The position numbers and the translations under genes were made by a program. The notes below the pieces were generated by a model. The model was not told the DNA's origin. It did no database searches and worked only from the letters and a program-made list of their open reading frames with translations. Shown piece after piece: positions 48,723 through 57,516 of a DNA stretch of 64,000 nt. The stretch covers positions 4,967,403-5,031,402 of the forward strand of contig NZ_SOCE01000001.1 of assembly GCF_004365175.1 (NCBI RefSeq), written 5' to 3'. The number at the start of each line of letters is the position of its first letter. The stretch's first letter is position 1. Source of the stretch: Kribbella voronezhensis. Its GTDB lineage: Bacteria > Actinomycetota > Actinomycetes > Propionibacteriales > Kribbellaceae.

Positions 48723-51437
48723 TCAGCGCAGCGTGATCCGCACCGCGGAATGCGACCCGTGCGCCGCCACCTGCACCTCGGTACCACGTGTCGTCGTGAC
48801 CAACTTGTACTGCGCGCTCCGGCCGTCCACCGAGACGGAGGCAAGCTTCGCCCCGGTCGGCAGAACGGCCCCGATCGTCACGGCGGCACGGAGGCCGTGG
48901 GTCGTCACCTCGGTAAGAATCGCCTTGTTTACAAGGCGCGAGCTGACATCGGCCGATCCACGTCCGAGCCGGATGTTGCTACCGGCCACCTTCTGCTGGC
49001 CCGCCGGAATCTGGGGCACGATCGACACCTTGCCGTGACCGAGATCGGGGTCGACGCCGAGTTGCTGGTGCACGACCGGCCAGAGGATGCCGTAGGTGCC
49101 CCACGCCTGCATGGTCATCGAACGATCCGTGAACGCGCGGTCGATGTTGGCCGGCGAGTCAGGCGACGGCGCGATCTCCGGCATCCCGCCCGGGGTCTCC
49201 CAGACCTGCGGATCGAGCTGGATCCGCGCGTTGCCGGTCGTGTACACCTGCTGCTGCTTCGGGCCGAGCCGACCGAAGTTGCCCTCGGCAACTGCCATGA
49301 TCGAGGTGTTCAGCGAGAAGATGCTGCGCTCGCTCTTCACCGCGGAGACCACCTGGTCGCAGGACGGTCCGGGGTTGCCGGCCGGATCGGACGTCGGCCC
49401 GGTGCCGGTGTGGAACAGGCCGAATTCACCTGTGTAGCAAGGCTTCTCGCGCTGGTCGAGCGCGATCTTCGCATGCTCCGGCGACGCCAGTGGCGCGTTG
49501 CCGACCTCCGCCTCCATCGGTGTGACACCGGTCCAGTGCCGCTGGAAGATCGGGGTGTTGTCGTTCGCCGGGTTGGCCGGGTCGTCGATCGAGTCGGCGT
49601 ACCCGAAGGCCTGCGCGACCCACCACTGACCCTCGAACCGCCGCTGGAGGTCGTCGGCCTTCGCCGTCGCCCACTGCTGGGTCGCCCGGTCGTGCTTGGA
49701 GCCGGCCAGGTCGGCGAGATCACGCAGTCCGCGAGCGAGGTACACCGTGCTGTCCAGCTTCTCCGAACCCATCCCGCTGCGTTCGACGTTCGCCAGGCCT
49801 TCCGGCCAGCCGTCGTGGTCGGCATCCAGTTCGCGGTACACGTACTTCAGGTTCCGCACGCTGAAGTCGTACATCGCGTCGCGGAACCGGTTGTCGCCGG
49901 TCCAGCGCCACAACAGCGCGACGATGCTGGGGAACTTCACGGTCTCGTCTGTGTTGCCCGCGCTCGTGTTGGAGCCGAAGTACACGTCGCCGGTCGGGGT
50001 GACCTCGTGCGCGACCTTGCCGCTGCGGTTGTTGAGGATGTCGCTGACGTCGCGCAGAGCGCGCAGGTGAGCCTTCACCGTGTCGAACTGTCCGGCCGCG
50101 ACCGCGGCGTACGAGGTGTACTCGCCGTCCGTCGCGAAGAGCCAGGGGTAGTCCGGGAAGCCGGCGCCGAACCAGCGGGCGACATCGACCGTGCCGGACG
50201 GAGCAGGGTACGACTTGCCTTCGTTGACGTCGCGGATCTGCAGGTGGTGCGCCTCCTGCACCGAGTCGGCGAGGTTCTGCTTGCTCCACTCGACGCTTTG
50301 CTGCAGTAGCCGGTCACCAGGCAGGTCCACTGACGACATCGAGTCGATCCGGTTGCGGCTGGCAACCTTTGCCTTCAGCAACCGGCTGGGGTTGCTGATC
50401 GCCTTGCGGTACTCGTGTTGCGCGGCGCCCGGTCCGTCGTCCGAGCCGGCGACCGCGAACCAGATCGTCGTGGTCTTGCCGGGCTTGAGATCGAGGCTGT
50501 AGGTGAGCCGGCCGCCGGTGCCCTTGCCGAACGCGGTGTCGTCGCAGTGTTTGGGTGCGTCGCCGTCGGCCGGGCAGATCACGGCCGGGTCCTGCGGGCC
50601 GCGGTGGTTCGCGCCGAGTGCGTGGCTGGTCGGACGCAGGGACGATCCGACCAACGCGGTGTAGTTGTGCGCGGCGGCATTGGCGACGGGCGGTGTGCCC
50701 TGGTCGCGGAACCGCAGCGTGCCATCGGCGTACGAGCCGGTGTCGGGGAGGTTCGTCTGAGCCGCGTTCGGCGTGGTGCCTCCCCATGGGTAGGCCGGCA
50801 TCAGCTCGGAGTGCGCGTCGACGTCGAGGGTCACCGTCTTCGCCTTGGTTGCTTTCAGCGTCAGTCCGACGACCGTGGCGCGGAGGCCGTCCGGGACGAA
50901 GTCGGTGCGCTGGACGGTGACGTTGCCGGGATAGTCGATCCGCTGGTAGCCGTGCCCGCTCGTGTACTTCGCGGCCGCGACGTCCTTGCCGAGCCAGTTG
51001 CCATCGAGGCCGAACCACAGTCCGTCGAGGAGTTTCAGCGGCGGCGTCCAGATCCCGCCCATCTCGCCGCGGGTGTGCCAGCCGGTCGCGGGATACAGGC
51101 CGGTCTCGTCGCCCATCGCATAGGCCCGGTCCCCGACAACCAACGACCGCCGATCCGCCAGCCGCCGAGTCTCCGACAACTCACTCGGGCCTTGTACTCC
51201 GGACGGTGACCCGGCTGCCGTAGTACGGGCGTTGCCCAGTACGCCGGCGGCCGGAGTACCAGGTGCGCCCGATGCCCGCGTGTTGGCGGCGGCGGGCGAC
51301 CCCGTCGTACCGGCAGTGCCTGGTGGTCCGGCCGTAGCGGGGGAGGGGAGGGCGGCAGCGCCGAGGGCGAGCACTGTCGCGAGCAGGCCGGCTGGGCCGG
51401 CGATGGATTTGGTTCGTCCGACAGGGCGGGGCGTCAT
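48723..51437 (-). CDS. Secreted glycoside hydrolase of the amylo-alpha-1,6-glucosidase / toroid type
   Basis: A 904-residue exported enzyme. The signal peptide (SIAGPAGLLATVLALGAAAL) is followed by a Gly/Ala/Thr linker, an N-terminal beta-sandwich domain (residues about 100-380), and an (alpha/alpha)-toroid catalytic domain with YPWLFATDGEYTSYAAVAAG, GKVAHEVTPTGDVYFGSN, DHDGWPEGLANVERSGMGSE and TEFGLF-like CYTGEFGLFHTG. The Asp/Glu residues in these motifs are candidates for catalysis. It has AGGAGG before ATG 51437. The LacI gene 37 bp upstream probably controls it. Debranching or alpha-glucan use is likely but unproven. Confidence 0.85.
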   Translation of the reverse strand: MTPRPVGRTKSIAGPAGLLATVLALGAAALPSPATAGPPGTAGTTGSPAAANTRASGAPGTPAAGVLGNARTTAAGSPSGVQGPSELSETRRLADRRSLVVGDRAYAMGDETGLYPATGWHTRGEMGGIWTPPLKLLDGLWFGLDGNWLGKDVAAAKYTSGHGYQRIDYPGNVTVQRTDFVPDGLRATVVGLTLKATKAKTVTLDVDAHSELMPAYPWGGTTPNAAQTNLPDTGSYADGTLRFRDQGTPPVANAAAHNYTALVGSSLRPTSHALGANHRGPQDPAVICPADGDAPKHCDDTAFGKGTGGRLTYSLDLKPGKTTTIWFAVAGSDDGPGAAQHEYRKAISNPSRLLKAKVASRNRIDSMSSVDLPGDRLLQQSVEWSKQNLADSVQEAHHLQIRDVNEGKSYPAPSGTVDVARWFGAGFPDYPWLFATDGEYTSYAAVAAGQFDTVKAHLRALRDVSDILNNRSGKVAHEVTPTGDVYFGSNTSAGNTDETVKFPSIVALLWRWTGDNRFRDAMYDFSVRNLKYVYRELDADHDGWPEGLANVERSGMGSEKLDSTVYLARGLRDLADLAGSKHDRATQQWATAKADDLQRRFEGQWWVAQAFGYADSIDDPANPANDNTPIFQRHWTGVTPMEAEVGNAPLASPEHAKIALDQREKPCYTGEFGLFHTGTGPTSDPAGNPGPSCDQVVSAVKSERSIFSLNTSIMAVAEGNFGRLGPKQQQVYTTGNARIQLDPQVWETPGGMPEIAPSPDSPANIDRAFTDRSMTMQAWGTYGILWPVVHQQLGVDPDLGHGKVSIVPQIPAGQQKVAGSNIRLGRGSADVSSRLVNKAILTEVTTHGLRAAVTIGAVLPTGAKLASVSVDGRSAQYKLVTTTRGTEVQVAAHGSHSAVRITLR

Positions 51438-51474
51438 GACGGTTCCTCCTTCTCGCGGTGCGTCGTGCACCGCA

Positions 51475-52515
51475 TCAGCCCGGGGCTGAGCTGCCCCTGA
51501 TGACTAGTTCCGGTTGCAGCAGCCGCTCGGTCGACCTGGGCTGCTGGGTGGACTCGTCCGATACTGCGGAACTGCTGTGCTTGTCGGTGAGGATGGCGAT
51601 CAGTTCGCCGGCGATCTGGTCCATCGGCTGGCGGATGCTGGTCAGGCCGGGCGACACCACGGACGCGAGCGGCGAATCGTCGAAGCCGGTGACGCCGACG
51701 TCGACTCCCGCGGTCAGCCCGCGGGCGCCGAGTTCGCGGAGGGCGCCGAGAGCGAGAATGTCGCTGATGGCAACGATCCCGTCGACGCCCTGACCCGAGT
51801 CGAGCAGTTCGGCGGTCGCCCGCGCGCCTTCCTCGATGGTGTCCTCGGTGCAGCGGACCGCGAGATTCTTGGTCGGCAGGTCGAGCTCCTCACAGGCTTT
51901 GCGCCAGCCGCTCAACCGGTCCTCGGCGAGACCCGACGTCTTCGGCCAGCTGAGGAAACCGATCCGCCGCCGACCGGTCTCGTGCAGATGCCGTACGGCG
52001 GTCGCGCAGCCGACGGCCCCGTCGACATCGACGAACGGACCCGGCTGCGTGGTCTCACCCCAGACCCGCCCGAACGACACGAACGGGATCTGCTGCTCCC
52101 GCAGCCAACCGTGCCGCGGATCATGCGTCTCGGTCTGCGAGAGCACGAAGCCGTCGACCAGCCGCCGCGCGTGCAGGTCTTCGTACACCGGCATACCTTT
52201 GAGGCCGACCGGGGCGGTGAAGAGCAGGATGTGCCGCGCGGTGGCTTCGGCCGCGCCGCACAGGGAGTGCAGGAACTGGTCCATCACCAGGTGCGCCTGA
52301 CCGTGCGGCCAGCTCGGTACGCAGTACCCGATCAGTTCGACCGCGCTGGTGCGGAGACTGCGAGCGTTACGATTGGGCCGGTAGTTGAGCAGCTCGATCG
52401 ACTTGGTGACCCGCTGAAGGGTGTCAGGCCGAAGCCGGTGCGGTGCGTTCAGGGCGTTCGACACGGTCTGAACCGAAACCTCCGCATGAGCGGCAACCTG
52501 CTTCAACGTAGCCAC
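51475..52515 (-). CDS. LacI-family regulator of the secreted glycoside hydrolase
   Basis: A 346-residue repressor. Helix-turn-helix ATLKQVAAHAEVSVQTVSNA with the hinge NYRPNRNARSLRTS, then the sugar-binding core (AVELIGYCVPSWPHGQAHLV to VGVTGFDDSPLASVVSPGLT). GTG 52515 starts the protein with no disordered extension. It is upstream of, and in line with, the hydrolase. The operator at 52545-52560 suggests autoregulation of the pair by a sugar released by the hydrolase. Confidence 0.93.
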   Translation of the reverse strand: MATLKQVAAHAEVSVQTVSNALNAPHRLRPDTLQRVTKSIELLNYRPNRNARSLRTSAVELIGYCVPSWPHGQAHLVMDQFLHSLCGAAEATARHILLFTAPVGLKGMPVYEDLHARRLVDGFVLSQTETHDPRHGWLREQQIPFVSFGRVWGETTQPGPFVDVDGAVGCATAVRHLHETGRRRIGFLSWPKTSGLAEDRLSGWRKACEELDLPTKNLAVRCTEDTIEEGARATAELLDSGQGVDGIVAISDILALGALRELGARGLTAGVDVGVTGFDDSPLASVVSPGLTSIRQPMDQIAGELIAILTDKHSSSAVSDESTQQPRSTERLLQPELVIRGSSAPG

Positions 52516-52544
52516 GACGACCCCTCCACTCCGGCGAGACGCCC

Positions 52545-52560
52545 TTTTGAACGTTAAAAC
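52545..52560. promoter_or_regulatory. LacI operator upstream of the hydrolase lacI
   Basis: TTTTGAACGTTAAAAC, 6 of 8 bases symmetric around the central CG of AACGTT, 29 bp upstream of the lacI start at 52515. AT-rich against a very GC-rich background. Confidence 0.65.
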
Positions 52561-52633
52561 TCCCCGGCAGTCTCACTCCCAACCCCCTTCCGTGTCAACG
52601 GCCCACCCCACGTCGACTCGGGCTGGGGTTCTT

Positions 52634-52900
52634 CCCCACGCAGTCTCCTACGTCGCCTGCTCCCGCCCACCCGTGGTCGCGGGCTCCTCGGTCGCCCGCT
52701 GGGCGAAGGCGGCCTGGTGGGGTGAGCTCGTGTCGGTCAGGTGTGCCGGGTGCTGGCGACTCTTGCAGAGAACTCTGGTTGGTTTCCCGCGCCCCCGTCC
52801 GTGGTCGCGGGCTCCTGCGTCACCCGCTGTGTGAGGGCGACCTGGTGGGGCCGGCTGGTGTCGATCAGGTGGGCCGCCTGGTTGGCGGGCTTGTGGCGGT
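52634..52900. repeat. Dispersed intergenic repeat, copies C and D in direct repeat
   Basis: Copy C (from 52634) has CTCCTACGTCGCCTGCTCCC and GTGGTCGCGGGCTCCT, like copies A and B. A second block repeats GTGGTCGCGGGCTCCT at 52801, exactly 128 bp after its first occurrence at 52673, and about 95 bp that follow are alike (for example GGTCAGGTG versus GATCAGGTG). This fills most of the gap 52561-52919 between the lacI promoter and the LLM gene. Confidence 0.7.
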
Positions 52901-52919
52901 CAGGTCGGGCGAGGTGTGC

Positions 52920-53711
52920 TTATGCGAGTTGTGGCGGACCGGCCCGGAGGATTTCGTGGGCGTCGGCGAGTGGGCCTGGTGGGATCCAGCGGCCCCACCA
53001 GGTGGCGCCGGCTTGGGCGAAAGCTGCTGGGTCGCCGCCGCTGACCTTCACGTCGAAGGTCGCGCTCGGAGCCTCGGCGAGGAGGGTGCGGACGTCGTCA
53101 GGGGTGACCTGCTGGGGAGAGTCGGTGCTGCCCTTGTACGCCGTACTGCCGTCCCAGCGCGCGATGCGGCGCCGTACCGACGGGATCAGCAAGTTGCCAC
53201 CGACCCAGATCGGGATGCGCGGGCGTTGGATCGGTCGGGCCGTCAGTTGGGCGCCGTCGAGGGCGTAGTGCTTGCCGCTGAATGTCACCGGTTGGCCGGT
53301 CCACAGCGCGTCGATGATCTCGAGTGCTTCGTCCAGTTTCTCGGCGAGGATGCGCGGCTCGCCTTCGCCCTTCATGAACGGATCACCCGGATCGCCGATC
53401 CCGACACCGAGGACGAGTCGGCCGCCCGACAGGTGATCGAGCGCGACCGCCTCGGCGGCCAGTTGCCAAGGGCGACGACGCGGCACCGGCGTCACCGTCG
53501 TACCGAGTCTCACCGTCGACGTCGCGGTCGCCATCGCGGCCAGACAGATCCACGGATCGTATGTCGGCTGCGACGAATCCCCTTGGTAGACGAGGTAATC
53601 CTCCATAAACACCCCGTCCCACCCACAGTCCTCAGCCATCCGCGCCAACTCCGCCAGCCCGCGCGGATCCCGCCCCACCCCCACCGCCCCGAACGTCACC
53701 GAAAACCTCAT
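52920..53711 (-). CDS. LLM-class F420/flavin-dependent oxidoreductase
   Basis: A 263-residue TIM-barrel enzyme of the luciferase-like monooxygenase group. N-terminal MRFSVTFGAVGVGRDPRGLA, then ARMAEDCGWDGVFMEDYLVY, TSTVRLGTTVTPVPRRRPWQ, VALDHLSGGRLVLGVGIGDP and PRIPIWVGGN. Many actinobacterial members use F420. The protein is at the short end for the family (usual 280-340). The substrate is unknown. Confidence 0.9.
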   Translation of the reverse strand: MRFSVTFGAVGVGRDPRGLAELARMAEDCGWDGVFMEDYLVYQGDSSQPTYDPWICLAAMATATSTVRLGTTVTPVPRRRPWQLAAEAVALDHLSGGRLVLGVGIGDPGDPFMKGEGEPRILAEKLDEALEIIDALWTGQPVTFSGKHYALDGAQLTARPIQRPRIPIWVGGNLLIPSVRRRIARWDGSTAYKGSTDSPQQVTPDDVRTLLAEAPSATFDVKVSGGDPAAFAQAGATWWGRWIPPGPLADAHEILRAGPPQLA

Positions 53712-53744
53712 CCCCCCAAACTAACCACCGCCACCGACACCCCC

Positions 53745-53920
53745 GTACTACGAGTCGTCGGCCGAGGCGGCGCCCACAGCACACCTTCCAGCGGACTGCC
53801 ATGTACTACGAGTCGCCGGCTGAGGCAGCGCTCACAGCACACCTTCCAGCGGAACTGCCTGTACTGCGGGTCGCCGGCTGAGGCCGGCGCCCACCGCACA
53901 GGTTCCAGCGGGCGGCGTGC
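53745..53920. repeat. 58-bp intergenic tandem repeat, three copies
   Basis: Units start at 53745, 53803 and 53861, each with GTACTACGAGTCG(T/C)CGGC and CACACCTTCCAGCGGA. The first two are about 90% alike, the third is more diverged. The remaining part of the gap up to 54064 shows no gene. Confidence 0.88.
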
Positions 53921-54063
53921 GCATCGACTGAGGTCGCGCGACGTAGGTGGACCGGGTGGTATGCGGCCGCCGGGCGATCCGGCGACCGTCGTACCGGGTG
54001 GATCGACGGGTGGCGAATCAGGTCGCATGGCCGTCGTCGTACGAGGGCGGCGGTGGGTTGGGG

Positions 54064-54810
54064 TCAGGCGGTGTGGCCGCCGTCGAGGGTCAGTTCGGTG
54101 CCGGTGAGGTAGGCGCCGGCGGGGCCGGCGAGGTAGGTGACCGCGGCGGCGATCTCTTCGGGGGTGCCGAAGCGGTCGAGGGCGAGGAAGGATCGCTGGG
54201 CTTCGGCGAAGGGACCGTCGGCGGGGTTCATCGAGGTGTCGATCGGGCCGGGCTGGATCACGGTCGAGGTGATGTTGCGGTGCCCGAGTTCGCGGGCGAG
54301 GCCTTTGCTCAGGCCGATCAGGGCCGACTTGCTCATCGCGTACAGCGTCATCCCGGGGCTGGTCACGCGAGCCGCCGCGCAACTGCCGATGTGGATCATC
54401 CGGCCGCCGTCCGACAGCACCGACGCGGCCGCCTGCGCCGCGACGTACGCCCCACGCACGTTGACCGCCAGCACTCGATCGACATCCTCGAGCGAGAGCT
54501 CGCTGATCATCCCGATCGCCCCGACGCCCGCATTGTTGACCAGGATGTCGAGCCCGCCGAGCACGTCGGCCGCCCGCGCGACCGCACCCTTGATCGCCTC
54601 GGCATCCGCGGCATCCGCCTCGATCGCGAACCCCCGCCGCCCGGCCGCCTCGATCCGCTTGACCACCTGGGCCGCATCGTCCGGCGAACTCCGGTAGGTG
54701 ATCGCCACGTCCGCCCCACGCTCCGCCAGCGCAACCGCCGAAGCCGCACCGATCCCACGGCTTCCGCCCGTCACCAGAGCCAGCTTCCCGGTCAGTTCAG
54801 TCATCGTCAT
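54064..54810 (-). CDS. SDR-family oxidoreductase (3-ketoacyl-ACP reductase-like)
   Basis: A 248-residue classical SDR with TGGSRGIGAASAVALAERGA, VNNAGVGAIG, the catalytic Ser in IHIGSCAAARVTSPG and YAMSK (Tyr-x3-Lys), and a C-terminal YLTGTELTLDGGHTA. Both ATG 54810 and ATG 54804 are possible starts. It diverges from ada-alkA across 189 bp containing a 41-bp inverted repeat. The substrate is unknown. Confidence 0.92.
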   Translation of the reverse strand: MTMTELTGKLALVTGGSRGIGAASAVALAERGADVAITYRSSPDDAAQVVKRIEAAGRRGFAIEADAADAEAIKGAVARAADVLGGLDILVNNAGVGAIGMISELSLEDVDRVLAVNVRGAYVAAQAAASVLSDGGRMIHIGSCAAARVTSPGMTLYAMSKSALIGLSKGLARELGHRNITSTVIQPGPIDTSMNPADGPFAEAQRSFLALDRFGTPEEIAAAVTYLAGPAGAYLTGTELTLDGGHTA

Positions 54811-54880
54811 CACTACCACTTTCGTCTTGTACTACGGACTTTCCGCTCCTCCATTCCACGTCCCGGCCCCGGCAACCGCT

Positions 54881-54921
54881 GGCGGAAAAACGACCCCGGA
54901 TCCTGACGTCGCTTTTCCGCC
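54881..54921. promoter_or_regulatory. Inverted repeat in the SDR / ada-alkA divergent promoter
   Basis: GGCGGAAAAACGAC (54881-54894) and GTCGCTTTTCCGCC (54908-54921) form 14-bp arms with one mismatch and a 13-bp centre. It lies 71 bp from the SDR start and 79 bp from the ada-alkA start. It could bind the Ada protein or another regulator. Confidence 0.55.
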
Positions 54922-54999
54922 ACCAGGCTCCAGACATCGCAGTACCAGGTCGATGGCGTAAAACCGCTAGAGACTGTCGGTGCCAGCAGGGATGCTGGG

Positions 55000-56472
55000 G
55001 TGGTGCACGAATGTCGCGAGCGGTGTGTGCGGGCCGTCCAGTCCAAGGACGCCCGCTTCGACGGCTGGTTCTTCACGGCGGTGCTGACGACGAAGATCTA
55101 CTGCCGGCCGAGTTGCCCGGTGGTGCCGCCGAAGGTCGAGAACATGCAGTTCTATCCGAGCGCGGCGGCCGCACAGCAAGCTGGTTTCCGCGCTTGCAAG
55201 AGGTGCCGTCCGGATGCGAGTCCGGGGTCCCCGGAGTGGAACGATCGCGCCGACCTGGTCGCGCGGGCGATGCGATTGATCGGCGACGGTGTGGTCGACC
55301 GTGACGGCGTACCGGGTCTCGCCGCGCAACTCGGCTACAGCGTCCGCCAGGTGCAGCGACAGCTCCAGGCGGAGCTGGGCGCGGGCCCGCTGGCTCTGGC
55401 TCGCGCTCAGCGTGCGCAGACCGCGCGGCTGCTGATCGAGACCAGCCCGCTCCAGATGGCCGACGTTGCTTTCGCCGCGGGCTTCTCGAGCGTCCGGACC
55501 TTCAACGAAACCGTGCAAGAGGTGTTCGCTCTCGCACCGAGTGAGCTCCGCAGTCGCGCGAAGAAAGGCACGAGCCCGAGCGCACCGGGCACGATCTCGC
55601 TACGCCTGCCGTTCCGCGCGCCACTGACACCGGACAACCTCTTCGGTCACCTCGTCGCGACCGGCGTCCCCGGCGTGGAGGAGTGGCGCGACGGTGCTTA
55701 CCGGCGCACGCTCCGCTTGCCGCACGGGCACGGCGTGGTCGCCCTGAAGCCGATGCCCGACCACATCGCCTGCCAGCTGTGGCTCACCGATCAACGCGAT
55801 CTCGCGATCGCGATCAGCCGGTGCCGCCGGATGCTCGACCTGGACGCGGACCCGATCGCGGTCGACGAGCAACTCCGCACCGACCCGATGCTCGCACCCC
55901 TGATCGACAAGGCGCCCGGGCGACGGGTGCCGAGGACGGTGGACGGGCCCGAGTTCGCAGTACGGGCCGTGCTCGGGCAGCAGGTGTCGACAGCGGCTGC
56001 GCGAACTCACGCGAGCCGGTTGGTGCAGGCGTACGGCGATCCGATCGACGATCCGGCCGGCGGGTTGACCCACTTGTTCCCGCGGATGGAGGCGCTGGCC
56101 GGGCTCGATCCCGAGACACTGGCGTTCCCGAAGTCCCGGCGTACGACGCTGACGACCCTGATCGCCACGCTGGCCGCCGGCGAGATCGACCTCGGCGCCG
56201 GCAGCGACTGGGACAAGGCGCGCGAGCAGTTGGCGGCGCTACCCGGTATCGGCCCGTGGACCGTCGAGTCGATCGCGATGCGGGCGCTCGGCGACCCGGA
56301 CGCCTTTGTGGCCAGCGATCTGGGTATCCGCTACGCCGCCCGTGACCTGGGGTTGCCGGAGGCACCGAAAGCATTGATCGAGCATGCGCGGGCCTGGCGG
56401 CCTTGGCGCGCGTACGCCGTGCAGTATCTGTGGGCGACCGGAGACCATGCCATCAACAAGATCCCGGAGTGA
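55000..56472 (+). CDS. alkA: Fused Ada-type methyl sensor/AraC activator and AlkA DNA glycosylase
   Basis: A 490-residue fusion. The zinc-binding Ada domain has Cys35 and Cys39 (YCRPSCP) and Cys66 and Cys69 (ACKRCRPD); Cys35 or 39 takes up methyl groups from phosphotriesters. The AraC helix-turn-helix is GVPGLAAQLGYSVRQVQRQL then ADVAFAAGFSSVRTFNETVQ. From about residue 200 the AlkA glycosylase has VRAVLGQQVSTAAARTHASR, the helix-hairpin-helix LPGIGPWTVESIAMRALGD and the catalytic Asp in VASDLGIR. It lacks an Ogt domain, but ogt is encoded nearby. GTG 55000 is the apparent start. Confidence 0.95.
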   Translation: MVHECRERCVRAVQSKDARFDGWFFTAVLTTKIYCRPSCPVVPPKVENMQFYPSAAAAQQAGFRACKRCRPDASPGSPEWNDRADLVARAMRLIGDGVVDRDGVPGLAAQLGYSVRQVQRQLQAELGAGPLALARAQRAQTARLLIETSPLQMADVAFAAGFSSVRTFNETVQEVFALAPSELRSRAKKGTSPSAPGTISLRLPFRAPLTPDNLFGHLVATGVPGVEEWRDGAYRRTLRLPHGHGVVALKPMPDHIACQLWLTDQRDLAIAISRCRRMLDLDADPIAVDEQLRTDPMLAPLIDKAPGRRVPRTVDGPEFAVRAVLGQQVSTAAARTHASRLVQAYGDPIDDPAGGLTHLFPRMEALAGLDPETLAFPKSRRTTLTTLIATLAAGEIDLGAGSDWDKAREQLAALPGIGPWTVESIAMRALGDPDAFVASDLGIRYAARDLGLPEAPKALIEHARAWRPWRAYAVQYLWATGDHAINKIPE

Positions 56473-56473
56473 C

Positions 56474-57028
56474 ATGAGTGAGCTGACCACCGACCGTCTG
56501 TTGCTACGCCAGTGGAAGGACAGCGACTACGAACCGTTCGCGGCGCTGAACGCCGATCCCGCCGTGATGGAACACTTCCCGGCGCCGATGACGCGGGAGG
56601 CCAGCGATGGCTTCGTGGACCGGATCCGGGCGGATCTCGACCGGCGCGGGTTCGGGTTGTGGGCGCTGGAAGTGCGCGAGACCGGGGAGTTCATCGGCTT
56701 CACCGGACTGTCGGTGCCGAGCTTCGACGCGCACTTCACCCCGGCGGTCGAGATCGGCTGGCGGCTGGCTAAGGGGGCCTGGGGCAACGGGTATGCGACC
56801 GAGGCGGCCTTGGCCTCGCTGGCGTACGGGTTCGGGCCGGCCGGCCTGGACGAGATCGTGTCGTTCACGGCGACCACCAATCTGCCCTCGCAACGGGTGA
56901 TGCAGCGGATCGGGATGACCCACGACGAAGCCGGCGACTTCGACCACCCTCGGCTCGAGCCCGGCCACCGGCTCGAGCGGCATGTCCTGTACCGGATCAG
57001 CCGGACGCAATGGGAGAGCCGGTCGTGA
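56474..57028 (+). CDS. GNAT-family acetyltransferase (RimJ/RimL type)
   Basis: A 184-residue acetyltransferase. LTTDRLLLRQWKDSDYEPFA at the N-terminus and AKGAWGNGYATEAALASLAY in the CoA-binding region are typical of RimJ/RimL-like GNATs, as is TATTNLPSQRVMQRIGM. It starts 1 bp after the alkA stop and runs into ogt with a 4-bp overlap, so it belongs to the alkylation-repair operon. The role in repair is unknown. Confidence 0.9.
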   Translation: MSELTTDRLLLRQWKDSDYEPFAALNADPAVMEHFPAPMTREASDGFVDRIRADLDRRGFGLWALEVRETGEFIGFTGLSVPSFDAHFTPAVEIGWRLAKGAWGNGYATEAALASLAYGFGPAGLDEIVSFTATTNLPSQRVMQRIGMTHDEAGDFDHPRLEPGHRLERHVLYRISRTQWESRS

Positions 57029-57510
57029 CCTATGCGGTGATCGACAGTCCGGTCGGGCTGCTCACCCTGGTCTCGTCCGCGGACGGCGAACTGACCGGCC
57101 TCTACATGGAGCAGCATCGCCATCGGCCGGAGCTGGAAACGTTCGGTGCGCGCGACGACGCAGTACTGCCGGCTGTGGCTGAGCAGTTGCGCGAGTACTT
57201 CGAGGACGGGCGGACCACCTTCGACGTACCGCTCCGGATGCAGGGCACCCCTTTCCAGCAGCGGGTCTGGGCGGCGCTGCAAGAGATCCCGTACGGCGAG
57301 ATCACGACGTACGGCGAACTGGCGGCGTCCCTCGGTTTCGTCCCGGGCGCCTCCCGCGCCGTCGGTCTCGCGAACGGGAAGAACCCGATCAGCATCATCG
57401 TCCCGTGCCACCGGGTGGTCGGCTCGAACGGCAGCCTGACCGGGTACGGCGGCGGCCTCGGTCGCAAGCAGCACCTGCTCGACCACGAGCGTGCCGACGT
57501 GCTGTTCTGA
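57025..57510 (+). CDS. ogt: Methylated-DNA-[protein]-cysteine S-methyltransferase
   Basis: A 161-residue suicide repair protein removing O6-methylguanine. The active-site PCHRV is in SIIVPCHRVVGSNGSLTGYG, and the DNA-binding helix is in IPYGEITTYGELAASLG. GTG 57025 is preferred: it overlaps the GNAT stop (GTGA) and has GGGAGAG 6 bp upstream; ATG 57010 is the alternative. It is the last gene of the ada-alkA operon. Confidence 0.95.
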   Translation: MTYAVIDSPVGLLTLVSSADGELTGLYMEQHRHRPELETFGARDDAVLPAVAEQLREYFEDGRTTFDVPLRMQGTPFQQRVWAALQEIPYGEITTYGELAASLGFVPGASRAVGLANGKNPISIIVPCHRVVGSNGSLTGYGGGLGRKQHLLDHERADVLF

Positions 57511-57516
57511 ATTCCG

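Noticed and set aside
53745..53920. CRISPR array
   Set aside because: Repeats are contiguous, 58 bp and without unique spacers, and no cas genes are present. The same applies to 5512-5636 and 13628-13872.
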